DNA of 64,000 nucleotides, taken from positions 18,246,001 through 18,310,000 of the forward strand of contig JAFFJZ010000001.1 in the NCBI GenBank assembly GCA_018340375.1. Direction: 5' to 3'. The DNA comes from Gonatopus flavifemur. Taxonomy: Eukaryota > Arthropoda > Insecta > Hymenoptera > Dryinidae. The position numbers and the translations under genes were made by a program. How positions within the stretch are numbered: the stretch's first letter is position 1; the number at the start of each line of letters is the position of its first letter. The notes beneath the pieces were generated by a model. It saw only the letters and a program-made list of their open reading frames with translations, searched no databases and was not told the origin of the DNA. Below, piece by piece: positions 24,241-33,700 of the stretch.

Positions 24241-25494
24241 CATAGCATGTCAAACCGGAGAAAAACTATCACACAATATTTTGTCAGTATCGTTTGGAAT
24301 TGTACGGGACAAAAACCGACTGGGAACCTGACAAAAAATTTCTTGTCTGGAACTGTCGGACATTTGGAGTAGGGATTAGCTGTAGTCTGTAACGATCGTC
24401 AGTGATTGTTTCTGACGGTTTGAGAAGTTCATAATAAATGACACCTTTCTGATCCCACCAGATGCACAACATAATCTTTGAAGCGTGGATATTTGTTTTC
24501 GGTGTCGATGGACCTGGTACACCTGGCAGCCCCCAACTTTTTCGACGCTTAAGATTATCGTAATAGATCCATTTTTCATCGCCAGTGACAATACGATGCA
24601 GAAAACTCTCTCTTTCCTGCCGTTCAAGAAGCGTCTCGCACGTTACCAAACGTCTCTCGATATCTCTCTCCTTCAGTCGATGCGGCACCCAATTACCTGC
24701 TTTTTGGACCATTCCCATCTTGTGCAAGCGTTTACCGACGGTCGACCTGACAACACCCAACTCTTCAGACAACTCATCTAGGGTTCGACATGCATCTTCA
24801 TTCGATAATTGTTCCAGTTCTACATCTTAGAATTTTTTCGGTGCCCCTCCGCGTTCTTCATCACTCACGTCAAAATCGTCACTTTGGAATCGTCGAAACC
24901 ACTCTTCACAAGTTGTATTAGACGGAACGTGATCACCGTAAATATTGCACAGTACACGATATGTTTCAGCGGCACTTTTCTTCGAAATAAAATAATGAAG
25001 CATAACTGCCCGCAAATGCTGTTTTGTCGGGACAAACGTTGTCATTTTTGACACCAGATAAAAAATGATGTTTACGCTTGTAACAAATGTCAAGTACCGC
25101 AATCGACACCTTACATATACACTTCCAAATCACGAGTATAGCACTTGAGTGAACTCAAAAATAGTATCAGCAGCAACACTTCTTCCAAGAGGGCGGAAAC
25201 TTATTCCCATACCAAATATATAAACGACGGTAAAAAGCAAGGTTAGGAATGCCGGTAATGTTTACTAATGCTGATTTTGAAAAAGTATACAATGACATCC
25301 AACGAATATACGAATAAAATATCATACACTTACTTGGTGAGTTTTTATCCCATGAACAGGTCGATTGCACCTTTGAATCCTAATATATACAATTTTTATA
25401 TATAAGATTCAACATTTGACACGTACTGCACGCGAGAGGATGAGGCAGAAAAGTGATGCGAAAGGCGAAGTCGGTAGACGCTATCTTTTCAGAA

Positions 25495-25920
25495 ATTGAA
25501 GTTTTGAAAGATGTCTTATAGATGATATTTTGAGAACTCCGATGCAATAGATTTTTCAGATATATTTCAGATATCCTATACAAGCACACGGAGAGAAAAG
25601 TATTGCTGGCATAACAAGCAGGTCTGTTACTATAGCGCCTACAAAAAAATTAGCTCTAAGAGCAAGAAAAATGTTTGACACAACTACATTTTTTTGCTGA
25701 CATAAACACATTTGTTAACAGAACGAACGTCTCAGTTGCTGTAGTGAATATTTTTGCAAGGACAACAAATTTCTTTGTAGGCGCTATAGTAGCAAACCAT
25801 TTTTTCTCCGTGCATATAAGATATCTTTCTGAAGATTTCTAATATACATCTATCAGACATTTTTTAAACACATCTTAACGGTTTCTTTCATCGGATATCT
25901 TATATCCATCTTTAAGAACT
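25495..25920. repeat. AAGATATCTT-type repeat interrupted by a MITE
   Basis: Left part 25495-25584 and right part 25815-25920 both carry GATATCTT, AGATATTT and ATCTTTAAGA palindromic motifs. The MITE at 25587-25812 sits between them. The outer ends are decayed. Confidence 0.5.
25587..25812. mobile_element. CACGGAGAGAAAA-end MITE, copy C
   Basis: The ends are CACGGAGAGAAAA and TTTTTTCTCCGTG, with CA on each side. Internal sequence pairs ACTATAGCGCCTACAAAAAA with TTTGTAGGCGCTATAGT. It is the shortest of three copies in the window (others at 32003-32363 and 32547-34693). It is non-coding. Confidence 0.75.
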
Positions 25921-25939
25921 CAGGGTTTACTGGGTTATC

Positions 25940-26163
25940 AACCCTCTGCCTACACATTGGTTCACACTAACCCAGACAGCTTGTGAATTTTTGGAGGAAT
26001 TGTTATTTTATTCATTATCCTCGACTTGTTGAGCATTAAATGGTGATGTTGTTGAGGGTTTTGGTGATCGATTGGAAAAAAACTCAGTTGAAATTGATGT
26101 AATTGGGACGGAAATATGATCTGAAAATATTTTCATGAAAAATATAGTGTGCAGGCAGAGGGT
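25940..26163. mobile_element. MITE with AACCCTCTGCC ends
   Basis: The ends are AACCCTCTGCCTACACA and, inverted, TGTGCAGGCAGAGGGTT; TTATC lies before the left end and TTAAA at the right. TTAA-like flanks and CCC ends suggest a piggyBac-type MITE, but the target duplication is not exact. Confidence 0.55.
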
Positions 26164-27086
26164 TAAAAATTGTAATGTAGCGCCCAGTTCGAGCAATTTA
26201 CGACGGAAGAAAAACTTATGTTTTGATCTATTTCAATTCCTTGTATTCAAGCCTGATCCTCGACACTTTTACAAATCAAAAAGAACCTAAGTCGACTTGG
26301 ATTCGCTCTCAGTTGTAAATTGATGATGAACGAGCGTTTTCTCACGCCAAATACAATTTTTTCGAGACTTAGGTCTTCTTTCATCAGGGCTGAACGAATT
26401 TTCGTCGCGTAAAACTTGCAATAACACAAAAACTATTCATCTTTCCTGATTTTCGTTTCGACAGATAGATTCAGAATTTTCTTCCAAATCGATTGATATC
26501 AAAATCTCATTTCCGTGAAAAAAGTGATTCAAGTGTCTTTTTAACTTGTACGGCAGAGCAGATAATGTCCGAAAACCTTGAAACATCAATTCGGGCTGCA
26601 TGAGTTTGATCAAAGGCTGATCAACCCGACAAAATTAACCCAGGGTGGAAAATTTGAACGGTTTTTGTCTTCTAATTCGATTTTTACCCTGGTTTTGTCA
26701 TGATTATCGAATAAGACAGACAAAAATAAGACTTTTTCAAGACTTTAGCCCGAATTCCTCCTCAATCATTTTCATTTGTGGAGGAAAAATTCAGATTAGA
26801 ATCTTGAAGTTCGGTTTTTGTACACATTATTCAACATTCGGAACAACATCAGTCTAAAGATCAAATATGCCAACAAATCTTGTTCAAGTTTTACAACCTG
26901 GGAATGTATCGTAACAGCTTCTGATGAATGTGCCGCTGAGGATAAGCGATTTGCAACCTAATGGCACGGTGAGTGCTTTTACGTGAACAAATTTTGGTTA
27001 TCAATTCACTTGTTCTATAAATAAATTGTAAATTTGTTGTACCTCTGACCTATCATTGATTACAGCGTTACTTGCAGTGTTTTTAG

Positions 27087-27640
27087 TAGGGATCCTCCAG
27101 TGAAGGATGAGACAACGGCCGCCATTAATGGAATAACTAAAGAATAAGTAGCCAATTTACCCAAGCAGCAACAGAATTTCAAAGTATATACGAAGTAGAA
27201 ACGTTCGTAGAATGTACGGATGAGATACGAAGAACATATAATGAATGTTTATAGAATGTTCGAATGAGACTGTTTTAAATATACTTAGAACATACGCAGT
27301 ACATTCGAAATCTACGATATACATTCAATCGACGTTCAATCAACGTGCTGTCGTATATTCGGTTACATACGTTCGATAAATATGCATAGCACCTATAGAA
27401 CGGTCTCATTGGAATGTGCATAGAACATATTTCGAATATTCGAAGAACGTTCATAGTATATTCTGGTGCTGCTTGGGTATGCATCGTCCAATTGAAAATA
27501 TAATATAAATTCCACTATTCGGTCCTGTTTTTAATGAATTATTCGATTTCATTCATCGAATGACGCGCAAACTAACCCCCATTCCATTAATAGCGGCAAG
27601 TAAAAAGCTGATTGTCTTATCTCTCATTGAAGGGTCCCTA
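27087..27640. mobile_element. hAT-like MITE with 8-bp target duplication
   Basis: GTTTTTAG occurs directly before (27079-27086) and directly after (27641-27648) the element. The ends are TAGGGATCCTCCAGTGAAGG and, inverted, TTGAAGGGTCCCTA, with CCATTAATGGAAT mirrored further in. An 8-bp duplication is the hallmark of hAT insertion. It hosts another MITE at 27158-27479. No transposase is present. Confidence 0.8.
27158..27479. mobile_element. TACCCAAGCAGCA-end MITE, copy 1 (intact)
   Basis: The ends are TACCCAAGCAGCA and TGCTGCTTGGGTA. The inside is rich in GAACATTCG, GTACATTCG and CGTTCAT motifs. The second copy (50766-51342) is close to identical for long runs but is interrupted. This copy supplies the empty-site sequence for that interruption. 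Confidence 0.8.
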
Positions 27641-27779
27641 GTTTTTAGAAAACTGGTTAGCGTGGTTCAGTATTCCATTGAAATCGGCGCCATCAAAGTT
27701 GTGTTCATTTTAATCGTTTAAATCGTGTCATGAACACAATGACTTGAAATTTTCTGCATCAAATGGTCAATTTTATTAA

Positions 27780-28064
27780 CCCTCTAACCATAACCCCGGT
27801 CTCACAGACCGCTATCAAAATGGTATTTGCTCGTAATTCAAACTTTTTTGGTTAGATTGTTTGACATTTCATTCCTACTCTGCACAGAATTGCTCACTAA
27901 GTTCTGTACATAAGCCCACTATCCTACCTCGTAGACATTTCTAATGATCTAAAAAATGTTTTCTTCACTTCTAACAATTTTGAATATCTATAAGAAGGTG
28001 ATAGCGGTCTGTTAGACCGGGGGTTACGGTTGACGTGGTTTTGAGTAAGGTTACGGTTTAAGGG
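27780..28064. mobile_element. Inverted-repeat MITE with CCGGTCTCACAGACCGC hairpin
   Basis: The left end AACCCTCTAACCATAACC mirrors the right end GGTTACGGTTTAAGGGTT. Inside these, ACCCCGGTCTCACAGACCGC mirrors GCGGTCTGTTAGACCGGGGG. The left end directly follows TTAA-like sequence. Local GC is far higher in the arms than in the surroundings. It is non-coding. Confidence 0.65.
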
Positions 28065-28099
28065 TTCGAATTTGTTGTTTGTTACATTGGTTTACAACC

Positions 28100-28593
28100 C
28101 ACTGGACGAAATGTTGCGAAACTTTTTTGAAACTTCCTAAAGTCTGCTAATGTCCTGCCATCGTGACGTTTCGAATGACATGTTTCAAAAGAATATCTCT
28201 GAAACCTTGCAGGAAGCTTTCATGTTCCATAAACGTTCCTGAGATGTTTTCTGTAAACATTCCATTCCAAACGTTACACTGTCAAAAATTTCTATGGGAA
28301 ACTTCACATAAATGTTCAAAAGTAATGAATACAGACATGCGACAGGAATTTTCCGTATTTTACCGGAAATTTGCTGGAAAATGATAGTGAAAATTCCATA
28401 AAATTGGGAATTTTCAGTTAAATTCATGGAAAATTTCATATACATTTATCGGAAATTGATTTCCTATCGCATAATCGGAATTTTCCGGTTGCCACGTATA
28501 GGAAAATTCTGATTATTTTTTACAGTGTATAATTGTAGGAAATTAGCGGTCTCTGGGATGTTCCAGAAACGTTTTGCAACATTTTGTCCAGTG
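28100..28593. mobile_element. CACTGGAC-end MITE hosting another MITE
   Basis: The ends CACTGGACGAAATGTTGCG and GCAACATTTTGTCCAGTG are inverted. The host body is about 240 bp after removing the nested element at 28277-28527 and its TA duplication. It is non-coding. Confidence 0.75.
28277..28527. mobile_element. CACTG-end MITE nested in 28100-28593
   Basis: The ends are CACTGTCAAAAAT and ATTTTTTACAGTG, flanked by TA. The inside has GGAATTTTCCG and GGAAAATTTC motifs in both orientations. It is 251 bp, close in size and end sequence to the other CACTG elements. Confidence 0.75.
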
Positions 28594-29512
28594 AGTAGAA
28601 AGAGACAACGATCAAAACTATTCTGACGAATTATTCGAAAATGAAGCAATAAAATTTGAAATATCGTTCTGTACAGACCTTTCTCAATCAATAAAGATGG
28701 TCTTTACAGAGGATACAGAGCAATATTTTGATTTTATTGCTTCATTCTTGAACAATTTGTCAGAAAAGATTTTGGTTCGGGTTGCATCGTCAGTGATTGT
28801 TGGTATTCTCTTGAGCTCCGTATACTTTTCATTAACTTTTTTTTTACGCTCTAGCATACGCTTCGTTCAACCTTCCTTCCCGCTTCCATTTTGACCAAAG
28901 AAATCTGACTAATCCTTATAATCAATTAACGCAAAGATATAAGAATATATGAGAGACGGATCGACAAAAATGTGCCAAAATTCACATTATTATATTTTTT
29001 TATTCAAATTTTATTACTCTGTTTTTACGGTTATTCCATTTGTTACAATAATAATTTTACAAACATTACAGTTTTGCTCAAAATCGAACTGTCGATGGTG
29101 TTTGTCCAAGATAAGCATAACCTTGCTATTCCTTTATTTAAATTTTTCATAATTTCTAAATACGTCAAAAATTGGAATTCTTCATTCTAATCATATAAAT
29201 ACTATGCTTATTGGAAAGCTTGTATGATATCATTCAGTGATTATACAGGATATCTCATATTTCCATGAAGTTTTCAAATTCCGTCATTAGTCTGATATTT
29301 TTGATTATCCGTTACAATAAAAGTCATCGACCCAATGACGGTAATAGCTTTATTCGATTGATGGTAACATATCGTACATTTAAATGTTTCATTGCTTTCA
29401 TTTTTCCTTATGTAATATTGCACTATTGTAACATCGGTTTTCTTTTGCTGCTTCAATAAGATTCTCTCATAACAATTCATGTCTTGAAAATATATCACGA
29501 CAAGTTCAAGAT

Positions 29513-29637
29513 GTCCTACCCCACATGGCATAAATGTCTCGTTAATATCTTCAGGATATCCTGACAATATCACAATATCTCCAGAATGTTGCAGAATATT
29601 CAGAAAATATTACTGAGACATTCGTTCTCTGTGGGAC
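29513..29637. repeat. Short foldback of about 125 bp
   Basis: The left arm GTCCTACCCCACATGG, then AAATGTCTCGTTAATAT, mirrors the right arm ATATTACTGAGACATTCG, then CTCTGTGGGAC. The middle has repeated ATATC/CAGGATATCCTG. It could be a tiny MITE; no clear target duplication is visible. Confidence 0.5.
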
Positions 29638-30513
29638 CGCGAGAAACATCTTTTAAATGTCCAGAAGGTATACGAAAGAAAACAATTAGTTGACATCACT
29701 GTTTAACCTGTAAGCGCATTTGGACCTATTTCGTTTCTCGTTAGAACAACAAATTAATTCATTGATTCAACCAATTTAAGATAATTTACTAAAAGAATTA
29801 GTCAGATCAAGAAACAAATGGGTCCATATGCGCTCACAAATTGAATAGTTTCAATTTCAACTGATCTTTTTTCCATGATATCTTTGAGAAGATCTGAGGA
29901 TTTAATCTGGATATTTGAAGAACCATTTTAGACACCTCAAACTCGTCTTGAGATATCTTCGAGACTAGCACAAACAGCAACAATATGATACAATGTCGAC
30001 GTCCACAGCAAATTCTCAACAATCGTTGCTCAGAATTGTTGCAAACTTGTTGCGATTTACTCCAGCATTTTGCTGTTTGAGGAATTGCTATGTGGGTTAT
30101 CCGTAGACATAATATTGCTAATGGTCTGCACTTTTGGAACCAAAACTCGATTGATTCCGCTATCATCAGGATAAAATACATGAATCATCTATTACTTTTC
30201 AGTATTTACATAAATCCAAACATACATTTCGATCGACCGTTCCTAAACTTTTATCTAAAATTCCTGCACGTAACGATGCTTGATAATATAACAATGCCTA
30301 AAAGTTCATCGAATTGACGAATATATATTTTGACCATCAAGTTTTTCTCATTGACAAATTGTAACAATACGATATTCAAGTAAGAAATTCGATAGCCTCG
30401 ATACCGCGAGGTTTATGAACAATATCGATAAACAATTGTGCGCGAAATTTAGTTGGCGTATTTTTGTGGCTCGAATCGTCGATACCACAAGATTCAACAA
30501 TCATTCATATCAT

Positions 30514-30735
30514 TTACTCTTCGTGAATCTCTTCCAAGACCACTGAGGATTCCCTTGGAACATAGGAAACTTCCTCGTACCCGCGAGGATATAGAATAAA
30601 AATGTCTAGAGGGAATGGCCATTCACAATGATAATATTCGTAAGAATAATAATATGAACGCGCATACGCTGGCTGTCTCGATGAAGAAGTTGATCGCTCT
30701 TCGATCGTCGATTGCGATTCCGCCGCCACGCAATA
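30514..30735 (-). other. Open extension beyond the receptor's TAG stop (possible readthrough or 3' UTR)
   Basis: After TAG at 30736-30738 the same frame stays open for 73 codons to TAA at 30514-30516. It has a protein-like composition: AAESQSTIEERSTSSSR, then YARSYYYSYEYYHCEWPFP, then YEEVSYVPRESSVVLEEI. Stop-codon readthrough is well known in insects, and a conserved extension is its usual sign. The alternatives are an ordinary 3' UTR, a sequencing error or an allele with a premature stop. Confidence 0.4.
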
Positions 30736-33700
30736 CTAACTGCCGCTGTCCGTATCGTTTTGATCCTCAGGATCATCTGTTTGCGTGGCGGCATCTCTTC
30801 CTGCGCATACAAATTACCCAACGATTATTTCATTATCAATTATTTATCCATCATCACGTGATTATTATATTCACCTCACGTGGGTGTCATCTCTCCGAGT
30901 GTTAAATGACCGGTTTCCCATGGCAGGGGAGGTGGCGTGTTTGCTAAAGATGACGTAGAACAACGGGTCATGGAACAATGACCCATCGGACACCGATCTA
31001 ACGCTGAAACAATGATTAAGCGTTGAAAAATATTTTTCCAAAAAATAAAACCTGATGATGATACTATGAGCATGATATTATCGTGTGGAAAACCTTGCGT
31101 AACTCGGAGTAATTTGAAATAAAATATTGGTCGTGTTAAACTGCGCATATGAACTTAATGCCATGTCCCACGCGGAGGGAAGAAGAGAGAAATGAACAGC
31201 ATGGAAAGTTCTTTACGGCAAACAAGAACGGGAATAGATGAGTAATCAATATATCGTGACCGAAATGTGAAAATCAAATGGTGGAAAGATATTCGGATCT
31301 CATTTCCTCTGTTTGTAAATGGTATACGAATGAACCACAGTACGCGTTGCAATCAATATTTGCAGAGAGAACTTGCAGATTTCTTCCGATGAATGCGAAA
31401 CTTTGTGCCTGAATAAACTTTGGATGAACTTCAAGCGGGAAAAAATCGAATTAATCGGAGAAATATTTCTTTCATGCGAGAAATTTGTAACGTTTGAAGT
31501 ATGAAAATACGATAACTTACAAGATAAATCTACACCTCCGATACTGCAAATATCTAAACCTCCGGTACTGGTGGCACAGCAATGATGCTTAGGTCTCAAA
31601 GGCTTTTGTCTGCACAGGATCTGTAATGATGGAAAATGGTTAAATTAATTCTTATAGGGATCGTTTGAGCGATAAGTCGCATTCTCCTTGCATTATAAAT
31701 TCATCAGAATCGAGTGGTGATATTGAGATATGGATTATTATAAACCAGTGGATGAGAAAATGTCACAAAAGTCTTGAGATTCTTTAGAATGACTGGAAAG
31801 CTTTTCATAGTATTCTATTCGCTCCAAGTCACCCATGTGGAAATAGCCAGAGTTGACAAATGGCGCGGTACTGGCGGGAATCATGACCAGTTTTCCAACT
31901 GGCGCCAAATGTTCGCCGGATTTCAAACAGTACCGGCTTACGTGGTCAGACGGTCTTGAGCTAGTATCGGATTAATACTGTTCGGAGAATACCCAGACCA
32001 TACATGGAGAGAAAAAATTTGCTGACGCAGCAAATCAAGGTATTATATATAGAATAGCGAAATTTTTTCCTGACCTAGCTAAAAAGTTGCTATAACAGCA
32101 ATCGTGTTAGCTACGACAGCAATTTTTTTAGCTGTGGCAGCAGAAAATGTTTGCTCCCCCAGCAAATTTTCAGTATTATATACAGAATAGCAAACAAATT
32201 TTGCTGGGATAGCAAACATTTTTTGCTGCCACAGCTAAAAATTCGCTGTCGCAGCTAACAAGATTGCGGGAACGGCAAATAGTTTGCTGTCACAGCAAAA
32301 ACTTTGCTGCTCTGGCGAAAGGAAGTAGATTTTGCTGCCACAGCGAATTCCTTTTTCTCCGTGTACAGCAACGGGACCGCGTCAGTACCAAATCAGAGTT
32401 GGTTGGGTGGTGAAATGCTAAAAAAAAGACGATACGACACCAATATAGACGCAACGTTGTTCTAATACGGAATAGATAGTGCATAGGGATTCCACTGATC
32501 TCTCCACTAACACGGTTACTGCGCCAGTGTTGAGCCAAAGTTGATACACGGAAAAAAAGGAATTCGCTGTGGCAGCGAAATCTACTTTTCCTGGGTTCCT
32601 TTTGCCAGAGCAGCAAATTTTTTGCCGTGACAGCCGAGGGGCCTTTCACTCTAGAATCGATTCCATATTAAACAACTTATCCGGTGATTCTTGTTGATTA
32701 CCTGTGATTCTGATTCAAACGATGATTCCACTCAATAAAGTAGACAAGAATCAAGCTGCGAATTCAAAGCATCGATGAAAGTGATTCCAACGGTTTCGAA
32801 CTATAAAGTTGACGCGAGTCCGGGAAAACGGTTTGATTCTCCCTGAGCCCGCTGAGGCCGCGCTGATTCCGTAATAATTTCACTGACTCGCTTTGTTATT
32901 TTACTTGTATGACAGACTAGCTGTTCGAGTACATTGATTTTCGTTCTCGATTTTTCTTCCATTTACTCAGTTTCATGCTTGAATTAATTAAATTAACAGA
33001 CTGCAAAATTGCAGAATCATATTACTCAATAATCAAATGTCCAGCTGTAAATTTTGTTTCAACTTTCAAGTACTATTTCATACCAAATTTTTTCTCGGAA
33101 TCAAGATCCAAGACAAGAGTTTCTAATTTAATTAACTTTCAACATGCTGAAAGCATGAAACCCATCTCGGTGTGCAGTTGGATTCAATTTCTGCAACTTT
33201 TCGAGAACTTAAGGTGCGCGGTGGTTTGTTTATGCCACTGATTCCGAATGTATTCATTAATTATGCATTCGTTCAGAGCACGTGGACTGATATGTGAAAA
33301 ACCACGTGTATTGAAATCACTACTGTCCCTACGGAATGCTATGTCGTATTGTGCACACATTCACGAAATTTGTTAAGTACGTACCGATGTGCCTCGACTC
33401 GCTCTGACTCGTATAAAAATCCCTTGATCTGGGACTGATGCGAGTGATGTCGGTGAGTTCGTTGATTTCAACTGATTCCGTACTGTTCCAACTCATTGTC
33501 TCGGTTTTGTATGAGTCGAATTTATGTTTTTGATTCCACTGAACCAAGAATGACATCGTTGAGTTCCATAACTGAAGTTCGATTCTGAATCGACGAAACT
33601 CAGTGATTCCAGAGTGAAAGGCCCCTCGGTGACAGCAAACTATTTGCTGTTCCAGCAATCTTGTTAGCTGCGACAGCGAATTTTTAGCTGTGGCAGCAAA

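Larger units (their letters stand above)
21393..24374. mobile_element. 3-kb non-autonomous element (CCCTACTCC ends) inserted in a mariner gene
   Basis: The ends are perfect inverts: CCCTACTCCAAATG and CATTTGGAGTAGGG. Beyond them both sides continue with related GYCAGACA/CCGGACA sequence. AT is present on each side (21391-21392 and 24375-24376), while the interrupted gene needs it only once. This supports a 2-bp target duplication. The inside carries a duplicated block, a mariner (22332-23483) and a tandem array, but no transposase for its own mobility. ORFs in it are repeat artefacts. Confidence 0.75.
21025..25045 (-). pseudogene. Mariner transposase, split by insertion and with two stops
   Basis: The start is MTTFVPTKQHLRAVML at 25045. 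The N-terminal domain runs to PKKF, where TAA at 24827-24829 interrupts it. It resumes with DVELEQLSNEDACRTLDEL and then FLHRIVTGDEKWIYYDN (first Asp). After RYRLQLI the gene is broken by the 21393-24374 insertion, and the other side resumes with RLNRALKEKRPGW and LLHDNARPHVA (second Asp). TAA at 21270-21272 follows KKYL, then comes PHPPYSLDIVPSDYYLF (third Asp, spacing 34) and RWAKVVAS near the end. The sister copy at 48040-49081 reads RTQLMRLSRALKDKRP across the break, which confirms the join point. All three Asp residues remain. Confidence 0.9.
20950..25216 (-). mobile_element. Mariner transposon split by a 3-kb insertion
   Basis: Terminal repeats are TTGGGTATGGGAATAAG on the left and CTTATTCCCATACCAAA on the right, continuing into TTTCCGCCCT. 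TA flanks both ends (20948-20949 and 25217-25218). The transposase is on the - strand. Its gene is interrupted at 21393-24374 by another element. Without the insertion the mariner would be about 1.28 kb, normal size. It is of the same transposase type as the copy at 47967-49254. Confidence 0.9.
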
